64,000 nucleotides of DNA from Noviherbaspirillum autotrophicum (GTDB taxonomy: Bacteria; Pseudomonadota; Gammaproteobacteria; Burkholderiales; Burkholderiaceae_D). Below, one piece after another: positions 31,206-40,510 of the stretch. The stretch lies in the NCBI RefSeq assembly GCF_000818395.1, contig NZ_JWJG01000028.1, positions 124,001 through 188,000 on the forward strand, written 5' to 3'. The translations under genes were made by a program, and so were the position numbers. Position 1 is the first letter of the stretch, and each line of letters starts with the position of its first letter. The notes under the pieces were generated by a model, which saw nothing but the letters and a program-made list of their open reading frames with translations, was not told the origin of the DNA and did not search any database.

Positions 31206-31963
31206 GCGCCTGGTCCCTCGAACTCAAGGAAGTCCGCAAGAGCTTCGGCAAATCCGAAATCATCCGCGGCGCCAGCCTGCAAGTCGCCAAAGGCGAGCGC
31301 GTGGCCATCATCGGCCCCAACGGAGCCGGCAAATCGACCCTGTTCAACCTGATTTCCGGGCGTTTCCCGGTCACCTCGGGCGACATCCTGTTGAACGGCA
31401 ACAGCATCATCGACAAGCGGCCGTTCGAAATCAATCGCGCCGGCCTGTCGCGCAGCTTCCAGATCACCAACATCTTCCACCGCCTGTCGGTGTACGAGAA
31501 CCTGCGCTGCGCAGTGCTGTGGTCGCTCGGCTACAAGTACTCGTTCTGGCATCGCCTGAATGGCTTGAAGGATGCGCACGAGCGCGCCGAGCAGGTGCTG
31601 GAGCAGATTGGCCTGAAGCGCCGGCGCGACACGCTGGCCGGCTTGCTGACGTACGCGGAGCAGCGCGCGCTGGAGATCGGCATCACGATCGCCGGCGGCG
31701 CCGAAGTGATCCTGCTGGACGAACCGACGGCCGGCATGAGCCGCTCGGAGTCGGATGCGGCGGTCGAGCTGATTCGCAAGGTGACGGTCGGCAAGAGCCT
31801 GCTGATGGTGGAACACGACATGAGCGTGGTGTTCGGCCTGGCCGACAAGATTGCGGTGGTGGTGTACGGGGAAGTGATCGCGTGCGATACGCCGGTCAAT
31901 ATCCGCGCCAATGCCAAGGTGCAGGAAGCATATCTGGGTGGACACGCAGCGGAGGCGGCATGA
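31202..31963 (+). CDS. livG: Branched-chain-type ABC ATPase LivG
   Basis: A 253-residue ATPase. Walker A GPNGAGKST at residues 38-46, the LivG-type degenerate signature LLTYAEQRALEIG, Walker B VILLDEPTAGMS and switch His in LLMVEHDMSVV. Start and stop overlap both neighbours as ATGA, so livM, livG and livF are translationally coupled. Confidence 0.94.
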   Translation: MSAWSLELKEVRKSFGKSEIIRGASLQVAKGERVAIIGPNGAGKSTLFNLISGRFPVTSGDILLNGNSIIDKRPFEINRAGLSRSFQITNIFHRLSVYENLRCAVLWSLGYKYSFWHRLNGLKDAHERAEQVLEQIGLKRRRDTLAGLLTYAEQRALEIGITIAGGAEVILLDEPTAGMSRSESDAAVELIRKVTVGKSLLMVEHDMSVVFGLADKIAVVVYGEVIACDTPVNIRANAKVQEAYLGGHAAEAA

Positions 31964-32664
31964 CGATGGCACTACTGGAAATTAGAGATCTGCACGCATA
32001 TTACGGCAAGAGCCATGTGCTGCACGGCGTGGACATGCACGTGCAGGAAGGCGAAATCGTCAGCCTGTTGGGACGCAACGGCGTGGGGCGGTCGACCACG
32101 GTGAAGTCGACGATGGGGCAAGTCGCCGTGACTGGTTCGATCCGTTTCAAGGGCGAGGAGATCACCGGCCTGAAGGCGTTCGAAATCGCGCACAAGGGAC
32201 TCGGCTATGTGCCGGAAAACCGCGACATCTTCCCGACGCTCACCGTCGAGCAGAATCTGCTGCTGGGCGAAAAGAAAGGGAAAAAGTCGCGCTGGAGCAT
32301 CGACGACATGTACCAGATGTTCCCGCGCCTCAAGGAGCGCCAGCACACGCCGGCGGGCGTCCTGTCGGGCGGCGAACAGCAGATGCTGACCTTGTGCCGC
32401 ACGCTGATGGGCGACCCGGACCTGATCATGATCGACGAGCCGACCGAGGGGCTGGCGCCGAAGATCGTCGAGCTGGTGGGCGAATACCTGAAGGAACTGA
32501 AGAACCGCGGGATATCGGTGCTGCTGGTGGAGCAGAAGCTCGACATTGCGATGAAGATCTCGCAGCGGGTGTATGTGATGGGGCACGGCTCGATCGTGTT
32601 CGAGGGCACGCCCGACGACCTGCGTGCCAACGCCGCCATCCGCAAGGAGTGGCTGGAAGTCTGA
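31960..32664 (+). CDS. livF: Branched-chain-type ABC ATPase LivF with Arg in Walker A
   Basis: A 234-residue partner of LivG. All motifs except Walker A are normal: LSGGEQQMLTLCRTL, Walker B LIMIDEPTEGL, and LLVEQKLD. Walker A reads GRNGVGRST at 38-46, so the catalytic Lys is Arg44. If this is not an error, ATP hydrolysis may depend on the LivG site alone. I recall the same GVGRST form in other betaproteobacterial LivF proteins, but could not check. ATG 31960 overlaps livG; ATG 31966 is also possible. Confidence 0.92.
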   Translation: MTMALLEIRDLHAYYGKSHVLHGVDMHVQEGEIVSLLGRNGVGRSTTVKSTMGQVAVTGSIRFKGEEITGLKAFEIAHKGLGYVPENRDIFPTLTVEQNLLLGEKKGKKSRWSIDDMYQMFPRLKERQHTPAGVLSGGEQQMLTLCRTLMGDPDLIMIDEPTEGLAPKIVELVGEYLKELKNRGISVLLVEQKLDIAMKISQRVYVMGHGSIVFEGTPDDLRANAAIRKEWLEV

Positions 32665-32796
32665 GGCGGCTGGTGGACGCGTCGATCATGCCAATCCAAA
32701 GGACTGGAAACACGGTGTGGGCGCAGAGATAAGCTCTGGCAAATCAAGGTGATTCGGCGCGGCAAATGGCGCGCCGAATTTTTTCGCCAAAAAATA

Positions 32797-32808
32797 ATAC
32801 GATCGTTC
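32797..32808 (+). promoter_or_regulatory. Palindromic operator C (ATACGATCGTTC)
   Basis: Third copy of the shared motif, 149 bases before the hydratase/dehydrogenase ATG. The core ACGATCGT is a perfect palindrome. The 293-bp gap between livF and this gene contains no other gene; a -10-like TATAGTT follows the site at 32819-32825. Confidence 0.58.
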
Positions 32809-32957
32809 TATTTTGCGGTATAGTTAAGCACGACAGATTCGAAGCTCCCGGCTAAATGCCGATGGCAAGGCGGCAGCGACGCTTCAAGAGGTATTTCGCC
32901 GGGCGCTTCATAAGCGGTTCCAACACCCCCTACGACTCTAAACATAAAGGAAGAGAT

Positions 32958-35036
32958 ATGACTGCCGAATACAAGGTCAATGGCGCTGTTGCCGTCATTA
33001 CGCTCAATAATCCTCCGGTGAACGGCCTGGGTCATGCGACTCGCAGCGCGATTGTCGACGGGATGAAGAAAGCACTGAACGACGACGCCGTCAAGGCGGT
33101 GGTCATTACCGGCGCCGGCAAGGCCTTCTCCGGCGGTGCCGATATCAAGGAATTCAATTCGCCCAAGGCAATGGCAGAGCCGACGCTGCATACGGTCATC
33201 AATGTTATCGAAAATTCCACCAAGCCCGTGGTGGCCGCCATTCACAGCGTCGCGATGGGCGGCGGGCTGGAACTGGCGCTGGGTTGCCATTACCGCGTTG
33301 CCGCGCCGGGCGCGCAAATCGCGCTGCCGGAAGTGAAGCTGGGCATCCTGCCGGGCGCCGGCGGCACGCAGCGTCTGCCGCGCGTGCTCGGCCTGGAAAT
33401 GGGCTTGAACATGATTGTGTCCGGCAATCCGGTTCCGTCCGAAAAGCTGGCCAAGACCGCGCTGTTCAATGAAATGGCCGAAGGCGACCTGATGGAAGCC
33501 GCGCTGGCATTCGCGAACAAGGTTGCCGACGTGCGTCCGCTGCCGAAAGTACGCGACATCAAGATCGATTACCCGAACTACGAAGGATTCCTGCAATTCT
33601 CCCGCAACACGGTCAAAGCGATGTCTGGCCCGTTCCCGGCGCCGTTGAAGTGTGTGGAAGCCGTGGCGGCCGCAGTGACAATGAAATTTGACGACGGCAT
33701 CAAATTCGAGCGCGAGCTGTTCGTCGACCTGGTACAAACCACCGAATCGAAGGCGCTGCGCCATGCCTTCTTCGGCGAGCGCGCCGCCAGCAAGGTGCCT
33801 GACGTTCCGGACGATACGCCGACCCGTGCCATCAAGTCGGCTGCCGTGATCGGCGCCGGCACCATGGGTGGCGGCATCGCGATGAACTTTGCGAATGCCG
33901 GCATTCCGGTCAAGATCCTGGAAATGAAGCAGGAAGCGCTGGAGAAGGGCCTGGGCGTGATTCGCAAGAATTACGAAAATACGATGAAGAAGGGCAAGCT
34001 GACGCCGGAGAAGTTCGAGCAGCGCGTCGGCCTGATCACCGGCACACTGTCGTATGAAGAGATCGCGCAAGCCGATATCGTGATCGAAGCCGTATTCGAA
34101 GATATCGGCGTCAAGGAACAGGTGTTCAAGAAGCTCGACGAGGTGATGAAGCAAGGCGCCATTCTGGCTTCCAATACCTCGACGCTGGACGTCAACAAGA
34201 TCGCTGCTTTCACCAAGCGCCCACAAGACGTCATCGGCCTGCATTTCTTCAGCCCGGCCAATGTGATGAAGCTGCTGGAAATCGTGCGCGGCGAAAAGAC
34301 GGGCAAGGACGTGCTGGCAACCGCATTGCAGTTGTCGAAAAAAATCAAGAAGACCGGCGTGGTGTCGGGCGTGTGCGACGGCTTCATCGGCAACCGCATG
34401 ATCGAGCAGTACAGCCGCCAGGCGGGCTTCCTGCTGGAAGAGGGCTGCACGCCGGAGCAGGTCGACAAGGCGATCGAGAAGTTCGGTTTTGCGATGGGTC
34501 CGTTCCGCATGGGCGACCTGGCCGGCAACGACATCGGCTGGTACATCCGCAAGCGCCGCTACATCGAGAAGCCGGAAGTCACCTACTCGAAGACGGCCGA
34601 CCTGCTGTGCGAAATGGGCCGCTTCGGTCAGAAAACCGGTGCCGGCTGGTACGACTACAAGCCGGGCGACCGCAAGGCTTATCCGTCGCAAGTCGTCAAC
34701 GACATGATCGTCAAGCACTCGGCCGACCTTGGCATTGAGCGCCGCAAGATCAGCGATCAGGAAATCGTCGAACGCCTGGTGTTTGCGCTGGTTAATGAAG
34801 GTGCATATATCCTGGAAGAAGGTATTGCGATGCGCGCTTCCGACATCGACATGGTGTACCTGACCGGCTACGGCTTCCCGTTGTTCCGCGGCGGCCCAAT
34901 GTTCTATGCCGATACGGTCGGACTGCAAAATGTCGTGATGTCGATGGAAAAGTATGCGAAGGGTCGCCACGGCGATGCCTGGAAGCCGGCACCGCTGCTG
35001 GCCAAGTTGGCAGCCGAAGGCAAGACCTTCAACTGA
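32958..35036 (+). CDS. Bifunctional enoyl-CoA hydratase/3-hydroxyacyl-CoA dehydrogenase
   Basis: A 692-residue FadJ/FadB-like beta-oxidation enzyme. The crotonase half (1 to about 190) has oxyanion residues in FSGGADIKEF and catalytic Glu in GGGLELALG and LPEVKLGILPGAGGTQ. The NAD-binding dehydrogenase half starts with GAGTMGGGIA at residue 299, with catalytic His in GLHFFSPANVMKLLEIV, followed by two C-terminal 3HCDH domains. There is no thiolase next to it. ATG 32958 has AAAGGAAGAG upstream. Operator C and its neighbours suggest co-regulation with acid activation and transport. Confidence 0.94.
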   Translation: MTAEYKVNGAVAVITLNNPPVNGLGHATRSAIVDGMKKALNDDAVKAVVITGAGKAFSGGADIKEFNSPKAMAEPTLHTVINVIENSTKPVVAAIHSVAMGGGLELALGCHYRVAAPGAQIALPEVKLGILPGAGGTQRLPRVLGLEMGLNMIVSGNPVPSEKLAKTALFNEMAEGDLMEAALAFANKVADVRPLPKVRDIKIDYPNYEGFLQFSRNTVKAMSGPFPAPLKCVEAVAAAVTMKFDDGIKFERELFVDLVQTTESKALRHAFFGERAASKVPDVPDDTPTRAIKSAAVIGAGTMGGGIAMNFANAGIPVKILEMKQEALEKGLGVIRKNYENTMKKGKLTPEKFEQRVGLITGTLSYEEIAQADIVIEAVFEDIGVKEQVFKKLDEVMKQGAILASNTSTLDVNKIAAFTKRPQDVIGLHFFSPANVMKLLEIVRGEKTGKDVLATALQLSKKIKKTGVVSGVCDGFIGNRMIEQYSRQAGFLLEEGCTPEQVDKAIEKFGFAMGPFRMGDLAGNDIGWYIRKRRYIEKPEVTYSKTADLLCEMGRFGQKTGAGWYDYKPGDRKAYPSQVVNDMIVKHSADLGIERRKISDQEIVERLVFALVNEGAYILEEGIAMRASDIDMVYLTGYGFPLFRGGPMFYADTVGLQNVVMSMEKYAKGRHGDAWKPAPLLAKLAAEGKTFN

Positions 35037-35052
35037 TTCAGTTCGAAGGAAG

Positions 35053-35085
35053 AAAAGGCCCGGGATAGTTTCCGGGCCTTTTTTA
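35053..35085. terminator. Bidirectional terminator after the hydratase/dehydrogenase
   Basis: AAAGGCCCGGGA/TTCCGGGCCTTT-type stem with a TAGT loop, A-run before and T-run after, between convergent genes (the next gene, fpr, is on the minus strand). Confidence 0.92.
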
Positions 35086-35108
35086 TTTACGCCTGTGTAT
35101 TGGTCTCG

Positions 35109-35900
35109 CTACCAGTAATTTTCGGTTACGAATTGGCCTGGGAGTGCTCGCCTGCACGGACGCAGGCCGCGCTGGTGCAAAAGGCGCCGGGTCTCTTCGA
35201 TCATCTCCGGGTTCCCGCACAACATAATGCGGGATGATTTTTCCGTCAAAGGAATTCCGCCTGCCCGTTCTAGCTCGCCGTTTTCCAGCAGTGTCGTGAT
35301 GCGTCCGCTCAGACGTGGCGGAGCAACGGCAGGATCGCGGGTCGTGCTTTGGATGATTTGCAGTGTCGCTGGGAAGGGCGCGTTTGTTGGTGGGTTGCGA
35401 GCGAGGTCGGTCAACTGTGTCTGGTACGATAATTCGGTAGCGTGGCGAACGCAATGCACCAACCGCAGATGGCGAAACTTTTCCCACACCGACGGGTCGC
35501 GCAGGATGGAGATAAAGGGCCCGATTCCTGTTCCCGTCGACAGCATCCACAGATCGTCTCCATCCTCGAAACGGTCGACCGTCATGAAACCGAAACTTTG
35601 TTTCTCCAGCAGGATACGGTCGCCCGGCTTGATTTCCTTAAGCAGGGAAGTAAATAGCCCGCCGGGCACCAGAATGCCGTAAAACTCGAGCTGCTCCTCG
35701 TGTGGCGCGGAGACCATGGAATAGGCGCGCCAGATCGCGTCATGTTCGCCCGGAAGGCCGAGGCGCGCATATTGTCCGGCGACGAAGGAATAGTTTGGCG
35801 GCCTTGTGGTCGTAAAGGTGAGCAGCGACTCGGTCCACCAGTGCATGCTGGTGATGGTTTCAAGTGTGCTTTTTCCCTTCGCTAATATGTCGTCGATCAT
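35109..35900 (-). CDS. fpr: Ferredoxin/flavodoxin-NADP+ reductase
   Basis: A 263-residue cytoplasmic FAD enzyme moving electrons between NADPH and ferredoxin or flavodoxin. FAD motif RAYS at 58-61, NADP motif TGTGIGPF near residue 121, LCGNPEM, and a C-terminal aromatic ending NYW that stacks on FAD, like E. coli Fpr (VYW) and the bacterial subclass. It runs divergent from serA, with 80 bases between the starts. Confidence 0.94.
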   Translation of the reverse strand: MIDDILAKGKSTLETITSMHWWTESLLTFTTTRPPNYSFVAGQYARLGLPGEHDAIWRAYSMVSAPHEEQLEFYGILVPGGLFTSLLKEIKPGDRILLEKQSFGFMTVDRFEDGDDLWMLSTGTGIGPFISILRDPSVWEKFRHLRLVHCVRHATELSYQTQLTDLARNPPTNAPFPATLQIIQSTTRDPAVAPPRLSGRITTLLENGELERAGGIPLTEKSSRIMLCGNPEMIEETRRLLHQRGLRPCRRALPGQFVTENYW

Positions 35901-35980
35901 TTCGCCTCCATCATGTCGTTGCCAGCACCGCTACTTTGATTATAAGATATATTGAAAATATATGTTTAAAAGGATTTGCC

Positions 35981-37180
35981 ATGGCGAAGATTGTCCTGCT
36001 CGAAAAAATCCATGCGAGTGCCGCGCAGCTTCTGAACAATGAAGGTATTGCCGAGATCGTTCAATTGCCCACCGCGCTACAAGCCAATGAGTTGAAGAAA
36101 GCGCTGGAAGGTGCCGACGCAGTCGGGATCCGTTCTGCCACCCATATCACGGCTGAAGTGTTACAGGCATTGCCCCAGCTTCGCGCCATTGGCTGCTTCT
36201 GTATTGGCACCAATCAGGTCGATTTGACAGCGGCAGCGGCGCATGGTGTCCCTGTTTTCAATGCGCCATTTTCCAATACGCGCTCGGTCGCGGAACTGGT
36301 GATCGCCGAGTCGATTCTGCTGTTGCGCCGGATTCCCGAGAAAAATGTGCGCACCCATCGCGGGCAATGGGACAAGACGGCGCAGGGCGCGTACGAGGTG
36401 CGCAACAAGCTGCTTGGCATTATCGGATACGGCAATATCGGTGCGCAGGTCGGCATACTTGCTGAAAGCGTCGGCATGCGGGTGTGCTACTACGATGTCG
36501 AAAGCAAGCTGCCTCTTGGGAATGCCAAGCCCATGGCGACCATGGAAGCACTGCTGGCAGAAGCGGATATCGTGACCCTACATGTACCCGGGGGCAGCGC
36601 CACTGAACGCCTCATTACCGGCGAGCGCCTCGCGCTAATGAAACCGTCGGCCGTGCTGCTCAATGCGTCGCGCGGCGGCGTGGTCGATATTGACGCGCTC
36701 AATGCCGCCTTGCGCGAAGGGCGCTTGGCCGGCGCGGCGCTCGATGTGTTTCCGAAGGAGCCGCGTAACGACAAGGAGGAATTCATCTCGCCGCTGCGTG
36801 GGTTGGATAACGTCATCCTGACGCCGCACATTGGCGGCAGCACTGAGGAGGCGCAGGAAAATATCGGGCGGGAAGTCGCGGATAAGCTCGCGCGCTTTCT
36901 GAAGGCGGGCACGACCCGCTGGGCAGTCAACTTTCCGGAAATTCCTCACCTCGAAAAGCAAACCAAGAGCCGCGTGCTGAATGTCCACCGCAACGAACCC
37001 GGCGTGATCGCTCGCATGAATGCCGATTTTGCCCAGGCAGGGTTGAATATCGTTGCGCAACACTTGCAAACGCGCGGGCCGATCGGTTATGTGATTACCG
37101 ATGTCGATGACGGGATTTCTACAGCGTTGCTGCAAAAATTGAGAAGTGAGCCGGCAACGATACGCTGCGAGCTGATTTGA
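35981..37180 (+). CDS. serA: D-3-phosphoglycerate dehydrogenase
   Basis: A 399-residue first enzyme of serine biosynthesis, oxidising 3-phosphoglycerate with NAD. Nucleotide fold GIIGYGNIG from residue 146; catalytic Arg in NASRGGVVD, Glu in DVFPKEP, His283 in LTPHIGGST. A C-terminal ACT domain (about 330-399) provides serine feedback, as in the E. coli-type short SerA. ATG 35981 has AAAAGGATTT upstream; an upstream open frame is not part of the family. It ends 24 bases from convergent nsrR. Confidence 0.95.
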   Translation: MAKIVLLEKIHASAAQLLNNEGIAEIVQLPTALQANELKKALEGADAVGIRSATHITAEVLQALPQLRAIGCFCIGTNQVDLTAAAAHGVPVFNAPFSNTRSVAELVIAESILLLRRIPEKNVRTHRGQWDKTAQGAYEVRNKLLGIIGYGNIGAQVGILAESVGMRVCYYDVESKLPLGNAKPMATMEALLAEADIVTLHVPGGSATERLITGERLALMKPSAVLLNASRGGVVDIDALNAALREGRLAGAALDVFPKEPRNDKEEFISPLRGLDNVILTPHIGGSTEEAQENIGREVADKLARFLKAGTTRWAVNFPEIPHLEKQTKSRVLNVHRNEPGVIARMNADFAQAGLNIVAQHLQTRGPIGYVITDVDDGISTALLQKLRSEPATIRCELI

Positions 37181-37204
37181 TTCGCTATGTTTCAGGGAGC
37201 CGTT

Positions 37205-37669
37205 TTATGCGGCTTCCACTTTCTTGCGCGGGTAGATCTCGATCTTGGCCAGCTGACCCAGACTGCCACTGTTGCGCAGTAAGTCGGCAAGTGTGACGCC
37301 GTGGAGCACTTGCAGATAGGCGGCCGTTGCTTGCCGCAGAACGCCCTGCAATTCGCACGAGGGAGCAAGGATGCAATTATTGTGGCTGCGATCGAAACAT
37401 TCAACCATCGTGAAGTCGGGCTCCGTGCCGCGTACCACGTCGCCGATATTGATGTCTTGCGGTTCCTTCTTCAGGCGCAAGCCGCCGCTGCGGCCACGGA
37501 TGGTTTCGACCAGTCCGGCGAGGCCGAGTTGATGCACCACTTTCATCAAGTGGCTCTTGGAAATATTGTAGGAATCTGCGATATCTTGGATCGTGACTAA
37601 GCGATCCCGGTTCATCCCGAGATACATGAGAGTTCGCAGCGAATAATCGGTATAGTCGGTCAGGCGCAT
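37205..37669 (-). CDS. nsrR: Nitric-oxide-sensing repressor NsrR (Rrf2 family)
   Basis: A 154-residue Rrf2-family regulator. N-terminal winged helix MRLTDYTDYSLRTLMYLG, recognition helix around ISKSHLMKVVHQL, and three cluster cysteines Cys91, Cys99, Cys105 (CFDRSHNNC and PSC). NsrR uses an Fe-S cluster that NO destroys, lifting repression. The N-terminus and cysteines match E. coli NsrR (MQLTSFTDYGLR; three Cys) better than IscR. ATG 37669 is preferred over an upstream TTG. A candidate NsrR box lies 42 bases upstream, implying autoregulation. Confidence 0.9.
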   Translation of the reverse strand: MRLTDYTDYSLRTLMYLGMNRDRLVTIQDIADSYNISKSHLMKVVHQLGLAGLVETIRGRSGGLRLKKEPQDINIGDVVRGTEPDFTMVECFDRSHNNCILAPSCELQGVLRQATAAYLQVLHGVTLADLLRNSGSLGQLAKIEIYPRKKVEAA

Positions 37670-37711
37670 GGCACTCAAGGCAGCGCGGTTGGCGCGCAGC
37701 CGGATCGGAAT

Positions 37712-37734
37712 AAGATGGATTAATTATATATCTT
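37712..37734 (-). promoter_or_regulatory. Candidate NsrR autoregulatory box
   Basis: A 23-bp imperfect palindrome opening AAGATG and closing ATCTT with the 11-1-11 layout of NsrR sites. By hand it matches 16 of 22 consensus positions, mostly at the outer arms. It lies 42 bases upstream of the nsrR start. Confidence 0.55.
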
Positions 37735-37790
37735 AAGTGATCCGGCAGGAGTGCTTGTTGTATCTGTATCAAAACTGCAAGAGATATTCT

Positions 37791-39191
37791 TTACATGCGC
37801 TTGCTCGTGACCACGCGCGCTTCGCCGCGTTCGCCGACGGTGTGCAGCGTGACAGGGCGCCGCCACACCTTGCCGATATATTCCAGCACGCGTTCGGCGC
37901 GGAACAGGTCGACACCGCGTCCGTCGCTCTGGTTGTCATGCACCAGCTGCAGGCTACCATCGACATGCAGGTGATTGGCGGCGATGCGCGGTGCACCGTA
38001 ATTGAATTTCGGCGCGAGTATGGCTTCGTGTACTGCGTGCACATCGTTTTTCGCGATGCGAATATCGCCGTCGTCACGCGCTTCATAGACGAACAGCTCC
38101 AGCTTTTCGATCAGCTCGCGGCTCAGGTAATTGCGGATGAAGCCGAAATCGTCTTCCTCACGCACGATCCGGCGCGCCGCTTCCAATCCCTGCTTCTCGA
38201 TAATATCTTCCCACATTGAAAAGCCGAGGTGGTAGGGGTTCACCGCCAGTGCCAGCTGTCGTTCCGCCGCATAAGGACGTACCACGTCGGAATGCGCCTT
38301 GATCGCCGACAGGTACAGGTCGTGTGGCAGGAAGTCGGCTTCGCGCAGCAGGCGGGCATGCCAGTACGAGGCCCAGCCTTCATTCATGATTTGGCAGGCA
38401 AACACCGGATAGAAATAATAGGATTCCTCGCGTACAGCCAGGAAGATGTCGCGTTCCCAGTCTTCCATTTCAGGCGCGTAGTGCGCGATGAACCAGAGCA
38501 GATCGTATTCCGGTTGCGGTGGGATCGACACGCGTTTGGCCAGCGACTGTGTATCGGGCATGGATTTTTCGCCCGGTAGCGCATGGTAGCGCTGGTGGAA
38601 CGGATCGCGCGGCTGTTCGGGTTCCGTCTTTTGCGCGGGTTGTGTCGGATACAGGGAACGATGCAGCTCCCGGTTGATATCGATATGCGGTTCCAGCGCA
38701 AGCGCGGCATCCAACACGGCCTCGACACGCTCCTGCCCGTGTTCCTGGATCGCCGTCTCGATACGATGGGCGCGCGCGGCTGCCTGTTCCAGGATATGGC
38801 CGCCAGCCATTTCCATGAACTGGGCGAACAGGTGGTTGTTTTTCGCAAAATCCGCATGACCCAGTACATGCGCGGTGACCAAGGTGTTTTCCGGCAGGGT
38901 GTTGCCGTTAACAAGGTAAGCGCGGCACGGGTCGCCCGGAAACATGACCTCGAAGATGCGCGAGTGGCCCATACCTTGACGGATCAGCTGATGGATATAG
39001 CGCACACCGAACGACCAGTGGTGCATGCGAACGGGAAGCCCGTAGACCGCGATTTCCATCATGAAGTTATTAGGCACCAGCTCGAAGTCGACCGGGTAAT
39101 AATCGAGGCCGAGCTTGCGCGCCAGTTCTTCGATCTGCGTCGAATACTGCTTGAGCTGTTCAATCGATTCGGCGGAAGAGGTGGTGCACAT
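37791..39191 (-). CDS. spoVR: SpoVR family protein
   Basis: A 466-residue protein of COG2719. The name comes from Bacillus spore cortex formation, but proteobacterial members belong to a stress/stationary-phase set with prkA and yhbH. Conserved stretches are HHWSFGVRY, LGHADFAKNNHLF, IMNEGWASYWH (a possible metal-type His/Glu pair), and VNPYHLGFSMWEDI. Catalysis is unknown. It is the third gene in the minus-strand cluster, 127 bases after yhbH. Confidence 0.92.
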   Translation of the reverse strand: MCTTSSAESIEQLKQYSTQIEELARKLGLDYYPVDFELVPNNFMMEIAVYGLPVRMHHWSFGVRYIHQLIRQGMGHSRIFEVMFPGDPCRAYLVNGNTLPENTLVTAHVLGHADFAKNNHLFAQFMEMAGGHILEQAAARAHRIETAIQEHGQERVEAVLDAALALEPHIDINRELHRSLYPTQPAQKTEPEQPRDPFHQRYHALPGEKSMPDTQSLAKRVSIPPQPEYDLLWFIAHYAPEMEDWERDIFLAVREESYYFYPVFACQIMNEGWASYWHARLLREADFLPHDLYLSAIKAHSDVVRPYAAERQLALAVNPYHLGFSMWEDIIEKQGLEAARRIVREEDDFGFIRNYLSRELIEKLELFVYEARDDGDIRIAKNDVHAVHEAILAPKFNYGAPRIAANHLHVDGSLQLVHDNQSDGRGVDLFRAERVLEYIGKVWRRPVTLHTVGERGEARVVTSKRM

Positions 39192-39318
39192 AGAGGGATA
39201 TCCATTCCGGTTGAGTGGCGGGGCCGCAAAGGAAATGTCTCATGCACTCTCCTTTGCCCCTGATCCGTCTCCCGTTGGCGGAAAACGGATGCGTGCGCAG
39301 GCGGCCCTTAGTCTGGCT

Positions 39319-40488
39319 TCATTCCGATTCCTGCTGGATGAAGAACTTGCGTATTGCCTTCCATACATCTTCATGGCGGGTGAGGATGGAACTGCCGAGC
39401 GGTGCGCCGGCGCGTTCGATCTCGCCGCACAGCATCTTCATTTCCGTCTCGCTGGTACGCGGCGAGCCGGGTACCGTTTCGACATAGCCGATGAAGTTCA
39501 GTAGCTTCGACAGCCGAGACAGGTAGTCGACGGCGGCGGAACGGTCCTCGGTAAAATTCTCGCCGTCGGAGGCGTAGAACAGATAGCCGTTGTAGCGCGA
39601 CGGATCGTATTCCGTTTCGATCATTTCCAGCGCCAGCTTGAACGCGGTCGAAGCGCCGGTGCCACCGGTGCCGCTGACGTTGAAGAATTCACTCTCGGAA
39701 AATTCCCATGCCTGGGTGGTGTGCGCGATGAAGCGCGTTTCCACCTTGCCATACCGGCGGCGTATGCCTTGCAGCACAAAGAAGAAGAAGCTCTTGGCCA
39801 GCTTGCGCTCCGCATCGGTCATGCTGGCGGAGACATCGAGCGCGAAGATCACGACGGCATTTGTTGCAGGCTTGCGCCGCTGCACCAGCTGCTTGAAGCG
39901 CAGATCGTCGTTCGTGAACGGCACCGGATTTTCCGTGGTTTTTTCCTGCGTGGCGCGCCGCTTCACCGCTTCCTTCACGGTGCGGCGGCGGTCCAGGCGG
40001 GCACGCGCACCATGCTTGTCCCAGCCTTCGCGCACATACTCGTCGTCCTCGACGCTGGTATTACGCTTGGGCTGCAGGTCGGGCAGCTGCAATTCTTCCC
40101 ACAGCCAGTCGATGATGTCGTCGACCTTGAATTCCAGCAGCATCTTGACTTCGCCATCATTATTGCCGCCTTCACCTTCTTCATCGCCCATGTCCGGCTG
40201 CGCCTGGCGCAGCACGTCGCCAGGCTTGCCCTGTCCTTGCCCCGCGCTGGTGAAGGGTTGGGACGACGAATCGGACAGACGGAAACGCGCATGCTCCAGG
40301 AGCCGCACCGGCACTTGCACGGTGCGGTCCTGCGAACCGGTAATCACATCCGGACCGGCCACCAGGTTCGGCAGGTTCTGCTGCACCGCCTCTCGCACTT
40401 TCTGGTTGTGCCGCAGCCAGTCGCGCGATCCGCGTGAGAACAAGTCGTACCAGGGCGTTTCTGCAGAGATCGTAATGTGATCAGTCAT
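39319..40488 (-). CDS. YeaH/YhbH family protein (DUF444, von Willebrand A-like)
   Basis: A 389-residue DUF444 (UPF0229) protein. A von Willebrand A-like fold is visible: the MIDAS-type FALDVSASMTDAE around residues 215-230, then GTGGTGASTAFKLALEMI and YASDGENF. The N-terminal half is basic and polar. It is coexpressed with prkA in many bacteria and may present substrates to the kinase; no activity is established. It lies 22 bases after prkA. Confidence 0.92.
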   Translation of the reverse strand: MTDHITISAETPWYDLFSRGSRDWLRHNQKVREAVQQNLPNLVAGPDVITGSQDRTVQVPVRLLEHARFRLSDSSSQPFTSAGQGQGKPGDVLRQAQPDMGDEEGEGGNNDGEVKMLLEFKVDDIIDWLWEELQLPDLQPKRNTSVEDDEYVREGWDKHGARARLDRRRTVKEAVKRRATQEKTTENPVPFTNDDLRFKQLVQRRKPATNAVVIFALDVSASMTDAERKLAKSFFFFVLQGIRRRYGKVETRFIAHTTQAWEFSESEFFNVSGTGGTGASTAFKLALEMIETEYDPSRYNGYLFYASDGENFTEDRSAAVDYLSRLSKLLNFIGYVETVPGSPRTSETEMKMLCGEIERAGAPLGSSILTRHEDVWKAIRKFFIQQESE

Positions 40489-40510
40489 AGGTAGATAAAC
40501 CTTAAAGTCG

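Noticed and set aside
32808-34970. A 720-codon open frame antisense to the hydratase/dehydrogenase gene
   Set aside because: Composition and lack of any motif indicate a mirror frame; the sense protein is complete and convincing.
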